A stretch of 64,000 bases of DNA. Source: Herpetosiphonaceae bacterium (GTDB lineage: Bacteria > Chloroflexota > Chloroflexia > Chloroflexales > Herpetosiphonaceae). The stretch lies in assembly GCA_026003835.1 (NCBI GenBank), contig BPHZ01000005.1, forward strand, positions 62,001-126,000. The letters run 5' to 3'. A program made the translations under genes and the position numbers. Numbering within the stretch: the stretch's first letter is position 1; each line of letters starts with the position of its first letter. This document shows positions 1 through 8,083 of this stretch, piece by piece. Below the pieces are notes generated by a model. It saw only the letters and a program-made list of their open reading frames with translations. It had not been told where the DNA came from and did not search any database.

Positions 1-722
1 GCGGTTATCAGCACCTGGCCGCGCTGTGGAATGATGACCTGGGCAAAGGTCGGCTCGATAAGTGGAGTGAAGGCGTTGGTTGCCAGGATCACCTGTTGTG
101 CCGCCAGGTTGAGGCCGCGAGCGCGAATGAGCACGCTATCCTCGCTGCTTTCGAGCGCGTAGACCTGACTGCCCTCGTACAAGCGGGCGCCAGCAGCTTC
201 GATCAGGGATCGCACCAGGTGGACCGGGTTGATGACAAAGTTACCTGGATCGTGAATGGCGGCGCAGAAGCCACGGCGCAGCGGATCAGTAGGGTGAAAC
301 TCGACTGAGAAGCCGTCCTCGTGCAGCAGCGCTGCGGCCTCGCGTAGCTCCCGCGCTTCCTCGTCGTCGACGGCCAGAACCAGACTGCCTCCCATGCCAA
401 CAGGGGATCCAAAGCGCTGCGCCAGCCCCAGCATCAGCTCTCTGTTACGCAGTGTTACCGCCCAGAGCGTGCGCGCTTCGCTGCGCCCATAACGCTCGAC
501 GGCCTGGTAGTAGTTGTCAGCGATGCCACTGAGAACCATGCCGGCATTGCGCCCGCTAGCCCCCCCAGCGACATGCAGGGACTCGACGATAGCGACATGC
601 CGGCCTTCTTCGCGCAGGCGGAGGGCGAGGTAGGCGCCGATCAATCCGGCGCCGATGATGGCTACTTCGGCATATTCAGGGCGCTTTTCGGCACCGGGCT
701 CCTGCCAGAATGAGACGCTCAT
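1..722 (-). CDS. FAD-dependent oxidoreductase, DAO family (3' end outside window)
   Basis: The reading frame is open from ATG at 722 to the window edge, so about 240 N-terminal residues are seen and the C-terminus is missing. The N-terminus has a Rossmann FAD-binding motif (VAIIGAGLIGAYLALRLREE, residues about 20-39) followed by an acidic residue ending the second strand (VAIVES) and a GGASGRNAGMV stretch typical of glycine/D-amino-acid oxidases and related DAO-fold amine oxidases. AGGAGG lies just upstream of the ATG. The substrate cannot be told. It is read in the same direction as the receiver-like gene at 735-1124, 12 bp away, and probably follows it in an operon. Confidence 0.85.
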   Translation of the reverse strand, partial: MSVSFWQEPGAEKRPEYAEVAIIGAGLIGAYLALRLREEGRHVAIVESLHVAGGASGRNAGMVLSGIADNYYQAVERYGRSEARTLWAVTLRNRELMLGLAQRFGSPVGMGGSLVLAVDDEEARELREAAALLHEDGFSVEFHPTDPLRRGFCAAIHDPGNFVINPVHLVRSLIEAAGARLYEGSQVYALESSEDSVLIRARGLNLAAQQVILATNAFTPLIEPTFAQVIIPQRGQVLIT

Positions 723-734
723 GGCGACCTCCTG

Positions 735-1124
735 CTACTCCTGATCGCGCGCCATGGTATTGATCAGGGTCGAGAGCGCTTCGTGGAATTTCGAGTTGGC
801 GACGATGCGATCACAGCCGGCCTCCCGCGCCAGTCGCTGGCGCTCGACATCGAGATGGGATCCAAACGCCAGTACGGGGATATAGTTGCGCTCGGGATCA
901 TCCTTCAAGTCGCGGACTGTCTGGCTCCAGTGTTGAGGTGGAGCATTCATATCGACGATTACAAGGGCGAGGGGTAGGCTACCTGTCTGCAAATCCAGCG
1001 CCGCAGTAAAATGGTCCGGGCGCTCGACGATCTGGGGTTGATAGCCCAGACGGCGTATGACATCAGCGACCCTGACACTGAAAAAGAGATCCGGCACAAA
1101 GGCAACGATACGTCCCTTTGACAT
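735..1124 (-). CDS. Receiver-like (CheY-fold) domain protein
   Basis: A 129-residue single-domain protein. The pattern of alternating hydrophobic strands, an Asp at the end of strand 3 (ALVIVDMN) and a strand 4 followed by a helix (PVLAFGSHLD) fits a response-regulator receiver fold. The usual acidic pair after strand 1 is replaced (VAFVPDLFF), and no clear Lys in the strand-5 position is seen, so phosphotransfer is doubtful. The frame is open further upstream, but ATG at 1124 is preceded by GAGGAGAT and gives the domain a normal start. No output domain is present. It may sense or scaffold; the partner is unknown. Confidence 0.7.
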   Translation of the reverse strand: MSKGRIVAFVPDLFFSVRVADVIRRLGYQPQIVERPDHFTAALDLQTGSLPLALVIVDMNAPPQHWSQTVRDLKDDPERNYIPVLAFGSHLDVERQRLAREAGCDRIVANSKFHEALSTLINTMARDQE

Positions 1125-1152
1125 CACTATCTCCTCTCGGCTCAACAGGCGT

Positions 1153-1548
1153 TTAACGGCCTGCACGTAGGCGGTAGCGGGCGGCAAAGGTCGCCGACAA
1201 CGCAGCGAGGACTGTCGCCACACATTGCGCGATGAGGAAGGTCAGCGCATGGGGCGCGCCCGGATCACTGCCCATCAACAAATCCAGGAAGAGCCCAAAA
1301 CCGCCGACCAGGGCGCCTGCTGGTTGGGGATTGAGCATCGCCAATGCTCCAGCAACAGCGCCACCGATCATCGTCATCATCGCGGGGAGCACGAGCCCAA
1401 CGAGAATATGTGCCGGATTGGAAAACTGGAGTTGCTCAGGAGTGCTGATACCGAGGAGCGCAAAGCCCACCGTCGAAATGAGGATGGTGAGCGTAATGTC
1501 GATCCAGAAGCCGATTAGCCCGGCCAGCACAATGCTTCGAGAGAACAT
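1153..1548 (-). CDS. Small integral membrane protein, four predicted TM segments
   Basis: 131 residues, mostly hydrophobic, with four probable transmembrane helices (about residues 5-28, 45-65, 70-95 and 105-125) and a short basic tail (RYRLRAGR). I do not recognise the family. ATG at 1548 has AGAGGA upstream; the longer in-frame start at 1605 lacks a good ribosome site. It lies 28 bp upstream of the receiver-like gene on the same strand, which suggests co-transcription. Confidence 0.6.
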   Translation of the reverse strand: MFSRSIVLAGLIGFWIDITLTILISTVGFALLGISTPEQLQFSNPAHILVGLVLPAMMTMIGGAVAGALAMLNPQPAGALVGGFGLFLDLLMGSDPGAPHALTFLIAQCVATVLAALSATFAARYRLRAGR

Positions 1549-1769
1549 AGCAATTCCTCTGGGCGCCAGGAAAGACGAACACCTATCCCATGCTTCTTCA
1601 AGCATAGGGCAGCTGGCTGAAAACGACGATGCGCCGGGAATCGCCTCCCACAGAGGACAGAACCGCCTTCAGTTGCGGCATGCCGGGCGCTCCTATCCTC
1701 TGCGGGGTCAGGCTGTAGAGAGGTTTGCGAGAGCAGCGCCTGCTACGTTGATCGCGTCAGGCAGGGGCG

Positions 1770-3230
1770 CTAATCTTCGTCGCTACGCATCTGATTCAGT
1801 GTGCGACGGATGACATCCCGCTGGCGACGCATATAATCAGCCTCGTACTCCTCGTCCTCATCCTCGTACTGATCACGCTGCTTACGGCCTTTGGCCTTAC
1901 GAGCCGACGGACCGCCATACTTGGAGATAAGGTCATCGAGGGTCGCGTTCCCTTCAAAGGTCTCTTCCTCCTCGTCGCCAATGACATAGACCTCCGGCTC
2001 GCGGCGCTCGCGCTCTTCGCTACGTCCTCGGCGACCCCGCCGCTCGCCGCCATCGCGGCGCTCGCGCTCCTCTGCTGGGCGCTCGGCCCGTGGCGGCCGT
2101 GGTGCCTCCTCGCGTGGCTCAAGCCGCAGCGAAAGGCTGATGCGCTTGCTCTCGGGGTCGACACCCAGAACGCGCACGGTCACCTTATCGCCGACCTTGA
2201 CGGCGTCCTCAACCTTGGCGATGCGGCCCTCACCCAGCTCGGAGATATGGACCAGCCCATCGCGTCCGGCGCCGACATCGACGAAGGCGCCGAAGGGCGC
2301 CAGGCCGCTGATCGTGCCTTCGAGAACAGTGCCGGGCTCGATGCCCTCCAGGTTAATCTCACGCTCGCGCCGGCGGCCACGCGGTCGCTCCTGGTAGTCC
2401 TCGCTGGCACGGCGCAGGCTCAGGCTAATACGTGTGCCCTCAGGATCGACCTCCAGGATGCGGAAGGTATGCTTCTCGCCGACGCTGACGGCATCTTCCG
2501 GCTTCTCAACGCGCGTTGTAGAAAGCTCGGAGACGTGGACCAGACCATCTTTACCGACGCCAATGTCGACAAAGGCGCCGAACGGGGCCAGCCCGCTGAT
2601 CGTTCCTTCGACAAGATCGCCCGGCTTGAGGCTGGCGAGCCGCTCGCTATCTACCTCCTGGCGGCGTCGCCGGCGCCCACCCTCCTTCTGTTCGGTGCGC
2701 GGCGGGCGCATCGTCAGGCTAATGCGGCGAGTCTCGGGATCGACGCTCTTGACGCGCACCTTGACTATATCGCCGATCTGCACCAGGTCGGTGGGTGTTT
2801 CGATGCGATGGTCGCTCATCTCAGAGATATGGACCAATCCATCGCGTCCGACGCCGATATCAACGAAAATGCCATACAGAGCGACGCTGGTGACGCGCCC
2901 TTCGAGCTCCATGCCCGGCTCGAGATCCTTAATGCGCCGCGGCCTGCCGCCCTCGCCCTCGGCGCCTGGTTCATAGCTCGCACCCTCTTGCCCGGCAGTC
3001 TCCTGCCCAGCCTGCGCCGCAACCGGCTCAGCCTCCACGGTCACCTCTACCGGTGTTTCCTGGAGCTGGGCTCCCTCTTCCTGCAACGGCTGGTCAGGCG
3101 TCTCCGCAGTTGCCTGACTGCCTCCGACCTCAACAGCCTCGCCCTTAGCGGCCTCTGCTGTCTCCACGACCTTGTCCAGGGTGCCCTCCTGCTCGGCTGG
3201 CTGTTCCTGGCGCTGCTCCTCGTCCGTCAT
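1770..3230 (-). CDS. rpsA: S1 RNA-binding domain protein, ribosomal protein S1-like
   Basis: 486 residues. Three S1 domains are visible, each beginning with a PGxxxEGxxS pattern and carrying FVDIGVGxDGLVHxSE-type cores, at roughly residues 105-175, 205-275 and 295-365. The N-terminal 100 residues are acidic and low in complexity (Gln, Glu, Ala), and the C-terminal 120 are Arg/Glu-rich, both probably disordered. S1 proteins bind mRNA on the 30S subunit. Three S1 repeats is fewer than the six of E. coli but usual for many non-proteobacterial S1 proteins. ATG at 3230 sits 10 nt from AAGGAGG; an ATG at 3239 is only 1 nt from it and is less likely. The gene symbol is given by family and could be a paralogue. 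Confidence 0.85.
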   Translation of the reverse strand: MTDEEQRQEQPAEQEGTLDKVVETAEAAKGEAVEVGGSQATAETPDQPLQEEGAQLQETPVEVTVEAEPVAAQAGQETAGQEGASYEPGAEGEGGRPRRIKDLEPGMELEGRVTSVALYGIFVDIGVGRDGLVHISEMSDHRIETPTDLVQIGDIVKVRVKSVDPETRRISLTMRPPRTEQKEGGRRRRRQEVDSERLASLKPGDLVEGTISGLAPFGAFVDIGVGKDGLVHVSELSTTRVEKPEDAVSVGEKHTFRILEVDPEGTRISLSLRRASEDYQERPRGRRREREINLEGIEPGTVLEGTISGLAPFGAFVDVGAGRDGLVHISELGEGRIAKVEDAVKVGDKVTVRVLGVDPESKRISLSLRLEPREEAPRPPRAERPAEERERRDGGERRGRRGRSEERERREPEVYVIGDEEEETFEGNATLDDLISKYGGPSARKAKGRKQRDQYEDEDEEYEADYMRRQRDVIRRTLNQMRSDED

Positions 3231-3303
3231 GTTGACCATGCCTCCTTAGTAACCTGATAACCGTTAGTAGAATGTGTCGCTCTATACTAATGTTGTACTT
3301 GGT

Positions 3304-4293
3304 TTAGCGCTTTGCCTTGCTGCGAAGCTGAGATCGTACAAGGTCTGCAATTCCGGTGCCACCCGCGAGATCCTCCAGGCGGTAATACGCTCCCTTGAGA
3401 TGTTCCGCCAGTTCTCTGGCCAGACCGCGATAAAAGGCGGGCAGCTCAGTATCGATCACCACACACTGGATCTCCTGCAACGCTATGAAATCCGCAATGC
3501 GATAGGCCTCCTGCTGTGGCGGCAGATTCGTCATCGCCACATTGGCGTGGCCATCAGTTAGAATCACCAGCAGCGGCAGCACCTCCGGGTCGCGAAGGCG
3601 AGCGCGGGCCAACATCTCGTAGCCCCGCAGCAGCCCGCGCGATAGCGGCGTTTTGCCGCCTGTCGGCATAAGCTGCAGCCGCCGCTGTGCCAGCTCGACG
3701 CTATTTGTCAACGGCAGCAGAACCGTTGCTCGGTCACGACCGAAGCTCACCAGCCCGACGCGGTCGCGGCGCTGGTAGGCATCCTTCAGCAGCGAGAGGA
3801 TGGCAGCCTTTGTCGCCTGCATACGCGCCTCGGCGGCCATCGACCAGCTGGCATCCACTACAAAACAGACCGCATTGCGCGTCTTGCGAACGCGCACTTT
3901 CTCGCGCAGGTCCTGGCGCTCCAACACCACAGCTCTAGGGGATACTCTCCGGCGCTGCCGCTGAAAGGGCGCGGCGGCGCGCAGTGTAGCATCGAGAGCC
4001 AGGTCGGTCAGCGGCCCAGCAGGAAGGCGGTTGGTGATATAGCGCCCCTGCTTACGCCGTGTGCGGCTACGGCTGCGGCGACCCCCAGCCCGCCGCTGCA
4101 TGCGATCGGGGCTTGACTCAATGCGCCGAACATTGAAAGCATCGGCAGGATTGAACACCGCGCCGCCTGCTCCACTTTGCCCATCGCCTTGCAGAGGCGG
4201 CTCACCACCTGTCCCACTCCCCGCCGGGGGCTGCTCCAGCACCGGCTCCTGTCCGGCGCCTGTCTCAGACTGGTCCTCCGACGGGGCTAGGCT
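3304..4293 (-). CDS. chlD: Chelatase ChlD-type VWA domain, read in the -1 frame after the ChlI-like part
   Basis: This frame encodes a Pro/Gly/Arg-rich linker and then a von Willebrand A domain with an intact MIDAS motif (VVDASWSM) and the distal elements TGGKTPLSRG and LVILTDGHAN. It matches the C-terminal half of magnesium/cobalt chelatase D subunits, which use the VWA domain to contact the large ChlH/CobN subunit. No ATG with a ribosome site begins the frame; the best internal start is GTG at 4242. The frame overlaps the end of the upstream ChlI-like frame in the -1 register across a run of seven A residues. A frameshifted product would be about 688 residues, the usual ChlD length. Alternatively GTG 4242 starts a separate 312-residue protein by translational coupling. 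Confidence 0.8.
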   Translation of the reverse strand, partial: SLAPSEDQSETGAGQEPVLEQPPAGSGTGGEPPLQGDGQSGAGGAVFNPADAFNVRRIESSPDRMQRRAGGRRSRSRTRRKQGRYITNRLPAGPLTDLALDATLRAAAPFQRQRRRVSPRAVVLERQDLREKVRVRKTRNAVCFVVDASWSMAAEARMQATKAAILSLLKDAYQRRDRVGLVSFGRDRATVLLPLTNSVELAQRRLQLMPTGGKTPLSRGLLRGYEMLARARLRDPEVLPLLVILTDGHANVAMTNLPPQQEAYRIADFIALQEIQCVVIDTELPAFYRGLARELAEHLKGAYYRLEDLAGGTGIADLVRSQLRSKAKR

Positions 4294-5369
4294 TTTTTTA
4301 GGCTAACACCCTCATCGGCAGATTGCTGGCGCTGGGCTGTCGCGCGCTCCAGGATCGCTTCCAGCCGCGCCTCATCGAGCTGCACCTCAGCGAACGGCTG
4401 CCGCTTGAGGCGGTGGGGCAGTGCCAGCTGCGCCGCAATACGCAGATCTTCGGCGGACAGGCTGGTATGGCCGCTCCACGCCGCGTTCGTACGCGCCGTT
4501 TCCAGGATCGCCAGGTCGGCGCGGTGGCCGTCGACATGCAGCTCAAGCGCCAGAGTTGCAACGGCGGCCATATCCGCCTGCGTTATCCGGACCTGCTGCA
4601 ACAGCGCTTTGGCCTGACGAATGCGCTCGCGCAGCGCCTGTTCCTGCGGTTCCCAGCTCGCGACAAAGCCTGTCGGGTCGGCCTCGTAGGCCATACGGCG
4701 CTCGATCACCGCAACGCGCTCGGCGATATCGGTCAGACCTCCGATCTCCACCACCAGGCCGAAGCGGTCCAGAAGCTGCGGGCGAAGCTCGCCCTCCTCC
4801 GGGTTCATCGTGCCCACCAGGATAAAACGAGCAGGGTGTGAGATCGAGATGCCCTCGCGTTCGACCGTGTTGAGGCCCATCGCTGCGGCATCGAGCAGGA
4901 GATCGACAAGGTGATCATCCAACAGATTAACCTCGTCGACGTAGAGCAGACCGCGATTGACCTCCGCCAGCAGGCCTGGTTCAAAGCGGCGCTGTCCCTC
5001 GACCAGGGCATGTTCAAGGTCGAGGGAGCCGACAACGCGATCCTCGGAGGCGCTAACCGGAAGCTCGACCAGTCTGGTCGGCCGCTCGGCAACAGGCAGC
5101 GTCTCGCCAGAGCGCAGGCGCTGCAGACAGCTTTCACACATATGCTCGGGCCGATCAGGCGGGCAGCTATAGGGACAGTCGGCTACCACGGCGATCGGCG
5201 GCAGAAGCCGCGCCAATGCGCGCACAGCAGTAGATTTCGCCGTCCCTTTTTCACCCCGAATCAAAACACCGCCGATCCGTGGGTTGATCGCATTGAGTAA
5301 TAGCGCCCTTTTCAGCCGCTCCTGGCCGACAAGCGCGCTAAAGGGATAGAGTGGTCGAGATAATGCCAT
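4287..5369 (-). CDS. chlI: Mg/Co chelatase ChlI-like AAA+ ATPase (zero-frame product)
   Basis: 360 residues. Walker A is GEKGTAKS (about residues 38-45), Walker B is GLLYVDEVNLLDD, and the insertion with Cys residues (ADCPYSCPPDRPEHMC) and the sensor region GTMNPEEGELRPQLLDRFG are all typical of ChlI/BchI. Unlike classical ChlD, the AAA+ part keeps intact nucleotide-binding motifs, as expected if it must also serve as the small subunit. The stop TAG at 4287-4289 comes two codons after a slippery A_AAA_AAA heptamer. ATG 5369 has only a weak ribosome site. The pair is likely to insert cobalt or magnesium into tetrapyrroles with a CobN/ChlH subunit encoded elsewhere; hemW follows the tetrapyrrole theme next door. 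Confidence 0.88.
   Translation of the reverse strand: MALSRPLYPFSALVGQERLKRALLLNAINPRIGGVLIRGEKGTAKSTAVRALARLLPPIAVVADCPYSCPPDRPEHMCESCLQRLRSGETLPVAERPTRLVELPVSASEDRVVGSLDLEHALVEGQRRFEPGLLAEVNRGLLYVDEVNLLDDHLVDLLLDAAAMGLNTVEREGISISHPARFILVGTMNPEEGELRPQLLDRFGLVVEIGGLTDIAERVAVIERRMAYEADPTGFVASWEPQEQALRERIRQAKALLQQVRITQADMAAVATLALELHVDGHRADLAILETARTNAAWSGHTSLSAEDLRIAAQLALPHRLKRQPFAEVQLDEARLEAILERATAQRQQSADEGVSLKKA
4293..4299 (-). promoter_or_regulatory. Candidate programmed -1 frameshift site joining chlI-like and chlD frames
   Basis: On the coding strand the end of the ChlI frame reads CTA AAA AAA GCC TAG, giving the canonical heptamer A_AAA_AAA in the zero frame. A purine-rich GAGGG lies about 9 nt upstream, like the internal Shine-Dalgarno of dnaX, and the zero-frame stop is one codon after the slip. 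A -1 slip joins the ATPase and VWA halves with no gap. Programmed frameshifting in chlD genes producing both chelatase subunits has been reported (work by I. Antonov). A single missing A in the sequence would be the alternative explanation. Confidence 0.65.
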
Positions 5370-5573
5370 CGATTGCGTCGTTCTCGCAGGAGGCAGCGGG
5401 CCCGCCGGTCCGGATCATAGGTAACCACACGCCCTGCCAAAGAGCGAGGGTGCATTGGGCGGGAGGGATCGGTATCTGGGGGTATCCGATGGGGTCCGAC
5501 AGTGCCGTCATGCCTACACTTAGTTTTCTTCATTTTGTACGGTACCCGGTCAATCCGGGCAATCTACGCGGGT

Positions 5574-5602
5574 ATTATCGCATAGAGTTTGCCTGGCGTC
5601 AA
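5574..5602 (-). promoter_or_regulatory. Sigma-70-type promoter of the chelatase locus, with a 200-nt leader
   Basis: On the minus strand: TTGACG, 17-bp spacer, GATAAT. Predicted start is near 5567. The interval 5370-5680 holds no convincing gene. It contains this promoter and a leader of about 200 nt before the ATG at 5369. I saw no cobalamin-riboswitch core in the leader by eye; a 73-residue frame from 5533 overlaps the chelatase start but has no ribosome site and no recognisable content. Confidence 0.55.
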
Positions 5603-5680
5603 CTGTGATATTTTGAAAAACTCGCTTGCAGTAGAGCTGATTTGCCGGCACCGCAGCTACAACCGCGACGCTGCGGGCTG

Positions 5681-6940
5681 CTACACAAAGCGCTCGAAGA
5701 CAGTATTGCCGAGCAAACGGCCGCGATACGTCAGCCGTACCGCCTGCTGGTCGCGCTCGACAAGGCCTAACTCGACCAGCTCGTGCAGCTCTGAGCCCCA
5801 GGCCTCATCGAGCGAACGGCCGCAGCGCTCGCGGAAATGCGCCTCGCCCACGCCAGTGTTCAGCCGCAGGCCCATAAACATCGTTTCTGCCTCGATATCG
5901 CGCCCGGTGAGCGTTATCACCTCATCGACGGGCGGACGGCCTTCGCGGACAGCACCGATATACATTGCAAGTGCGCGCAGATCGCTCCAGCGCCGGCGGC
6001 GGGCGTGGCTGTGCGCTCCCGCACCACAGCCGAGATAGTCGGCGTTGAGCCAGTAGGCGACGTTGTGCCGGGCGGCGTGCGCCGGCAGCACGTCGCGGCC
6101 AACGATCGGCCCGTTGCCCGGAAGCGCCCAGTTGGAGATTTCATACTGGATGTAGCCGGCAGCGCCCAGCACGTCAATGGCTAGCTCATACATTGCGGCC
6201 GTCTGATCCTCATCGGGTACACAAACCCTTCCGGCGGCGACCTGCGCCGCCAGGGGTGTTCCCTCTTCGAGGATAAGCGAATAAAGCGAGAAATGATCAA
6301 CGCCCCATGTCACAATCTCTTCAAGTGATGCACGCCACTGCTCAAGCGTCTGTCCCGGCAGGCCAAAAATAAAATCCAGATTGATCGTCTCGAATCCGGC
6401 GCGGCGGGCGGCCTCATAGGACTCGCGCGCCTCGGCGGCGGTGTGAATGCGCCCCAGCATCCGCAGCACCTGGTCGTCCAAGCTCTGGACACCCAGACTG
6501 AGGCGGTTGACGCCGAGGGAGCGCAGCCCGCGCAGATAGTCTTCATTCAAGACTGTCCCGGGATTGGCCTCGCTGGTCACCTCCGCCGTCGCTAACGGCA
6601 TGACATCATCACAGGCGCGCAGCACCAGCTCCAGCAAGTGTAACGGCAGAGCGGTCGGCGTACCGCCGCCGAGAAACACTGTCGCGGGCAAGTCGTCGCG
6701 GCGTAGGGGACCAGGCACGTCGCGGCGCTCGTAGGGAGAGGGCGGCGACAATACCTCCGGCGCGATCCTCAGTCCTGCCTCGGGCGCCCACTTCCCTTGG
6801 CCCATCGCCCTGATGTGTCGCGCCAGCGCAGTACAATACGACTCCATAAACATCTCGCTATTGGCGAAGGTGTTGAAGTCGCAGTAGGAGCAGCGGCGCT
6901 GGCAGAAGGGAATATGGACATAGATATGTCGAAAAAGCAT
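5681..6940 (-). CDS. hemW: HemW-like radical SAM protein (coproporphyrinogen oxidase-like)
   Basis: 419 residues from ATG 6940. The N-terminus reads YVHIPFCQRRCSYCDF, with the CxxxCxxC cluster motif of radical SAM enzymes and the HIPFC and CDF surroundings that mark the HemN/HemW family. Further matches are FLGGGTPTAL, EANPGT, GVNRLSLGVQS and the C-terminal HemN domain (TMFMGLRLNTGV). HemW proteins insert or traffic heme rather than oxidise coproporphyrinogen; telling HemW from HemN rests on the short N-terminus, which fits HemW. In-frame starts also exist at 6952 and 7243; neither has a clear ribosome site, and the extra residues do not look like the family. Confidence 0.85.
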   Translation of the reverse strand: MLFRHIYVHIPFCQRRCSYCDFNTFANSEMFMESYCTALARHIRAMGQGKWAPEAGLRIAPEVLSPPSPYERRDVPGPLRRDDLPATVFLGGGTPTALPLHLLELVLRACDDVMPLATAEVTSEANPGTVLNEDYLRGLRSLGVNRLSLGVQSLDDQVLRMLGRIHTAAEARESYEAARRAGFETINLDFIFGLPGQTLEQWRASLEEIVTWGVDHFSLYSLILEEGTPLAAQVAAGRVCVPDEDQTAAMYELAIDVLGAAGYIQYEISNWALPGNGPIVGRDVLPAHAARHNVAYWLNADYLGCGAGAHSHARRRRWSDLRALAMYIGAVREGRPPVDEVITLTGRDIEAETMFMGLRLNTGVGEAHFRERCGRSLDEAWGSELHELVELGLVERDQQAVRLTYRGRLLGNTVFERFV

Positions 6941-6976
6941 CGATCCAATCATAACTTTATGTCGAAAAACTTCGAT
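6925..6976. repeat. Imperfect direct repeat over the hemW start region
   Basis: TATGTCGAAAAA occurs at 6925-6936 and again at 6958-6969, 33 bp apart, each followed by a TCGAT. The repeat spans the start codons of hemW and lies upstream of the divergent methyltransferase. It may be a tandem duplication or a pair of operator half-sites. Confidence 0.5.
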
Positions 6977-7068
6977 ACAATTATACCATGGAGGCGACAG
7001 CCTCACATGTGCCATCCACATTTTATATTTTATTGTTATTGCGGTCATCACAGCGACACAGGAGAACC

Positions 7069-7881
7069 ATGATGAATCAACCCCACAGCACAAATCCCGC
7101 CGAGATATACGAGCAGTTTTTTGTCCCTGGGATCTTTGCCCGCTGGACGCCGCTCCTTTTAGCATATGCGGCACCCCGGCATGGCGAGCATGTGTTGGAC
7201 GTCGCGTGTGGCACCGGCATTGTGGCCCGATGTGTTGCTCCACTCGTTGGAGCAGAAGGGAAGGTAACCGGCCTCGACGTTAGCCCCACCATGCTGGCGG
7301 TCGCCCGCGCCCTTCCGGCACCGAGGGGCGCGGGCATCGAATGGCGGGAGGGCAGCGCCCTCTCGCTGCCGGACGGTCCATTTGATCTTGTGGTCTGCCA
7401 GCAGGGCCTCCAGTTCTTTCCTGATCGTGAGGCCGCACTACGGGAAATGCGCCGGGTGCTGGCGCCTGGTGGTCGCGTCGCCCTGAGCGTCTGGCAATCG
7501 CTCCAGCGCCATCCTGTGTATAAGGCGCTGCGTGAAGCAGAGGCACGCCACCTCAATATCTCTGTCGATACTGTAGCTACGGCATTTTCACTGGGGGACG
7601 CCGGCGAACTCTACAGACTGCTCAACGCCGCAGGCTTTCAGCATATAGCGATCACACCGGTATCGCTCACCGTTCGTTTTCCGTCACCGGAGCGTTTCGT
7701 AGCGCTCACCCTGTACTCCTCTGCGGCTGTCGTACCGGCATTCTCAGCGATGGATGCAGAGTCGCGCTCCGCCCTGGTTCAGGCGGTCAGCCGAGATATT
7801 GATACAACGCTGCGAACTTACATCGAGGGCGATACAATTGCGTTTCCCATGCATGCCCATATTGCGGTAGCGCACGTGTAG
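7069..7881 (+). CDS. Class I SAM-dependent methyltransferase (UbiE/type 11-like)
   Basis: 270 residues. Motif I is VLDVACGTGIVAR, followed by an acidic residue at strand 2 (VTGLDVSP), motif II-like FDLVVCQQGLQFFPD, and post-motif VLAPGGRVALSVW. This is the standard SAM-binding Rossmann set of the UbiE/COQ5-like group; the substrate is unknown. AGGAG lies 4-7 nt before tandem ATGs at 7069 and 7072. It is divergent from hemW and convergent with the MFS gene, with a strong terminator hairpin between them. Confidence 0.85.
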   Translation: MMNQPHSTNPAEIYEQFFVPGIFARWTPLLLAYAAPRHGEHVLDVACGTGIVARCVAPLVGAEGKVTGLDVSPTMLAVARALPAPRGAGIEWREGSALSLPDGPFDLVVCQQGLQFFPDREAALREMRRVLAPGGRVALSVWQSLQRHPVYKALREAEARHLNISVDTVATAFSLGDAGELYRLLNAAGFQHIAITPVSLTVRFPSPERFVALTLYSSAAVVPAFSAMDAESRSALVQAVSRDIDTTLRTYIEGDTIAFPMHAHIAVAHV

Positions 7882-8025
7882 CGGTCACTCCGCCTCACAC
7901 GACGGCAGGTCGAGGGGATCCCTGCGCCCCCGATCTGTACTTGCTGAAGCACAGCATTGTCGACGTTCCACAGCGCCGCACTGATTCTGCACTCGTGGAT
8001 CACTACCGTACCGATGATGAACAGC

Positions 8026-8060
8026 GGGGAGGTGGCGGGGCTGCGTCCCGCCACCTCCCC
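8026..8060. terminator. Bidirectional hairpin terminator between convergent genes
   Basis: A perfect 14-bp stem (GGGGAGGTGGCGGG at 8026-8039 with CCCGCCACCTCCCC at 8047-8060) and a 7-nt loop. It lies between the methyltransferase and the MFS gene, which converge. There is no long T run on either side. Confidence 0.75.
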
Positions 8061-8083
8061 ATGACTCCTGATGTGGCCGATTG

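Noticed and set aside
2247..3257. 336-residue frame antisense to S1
   Set aside because: Mirrors the repeated S1 domains; repetition explains its length.
5370..5573. Cobalamin riboswitch in the chelatase leader
   Set aside because: No recognisable B12-box by eye. A covariance search would settle it.
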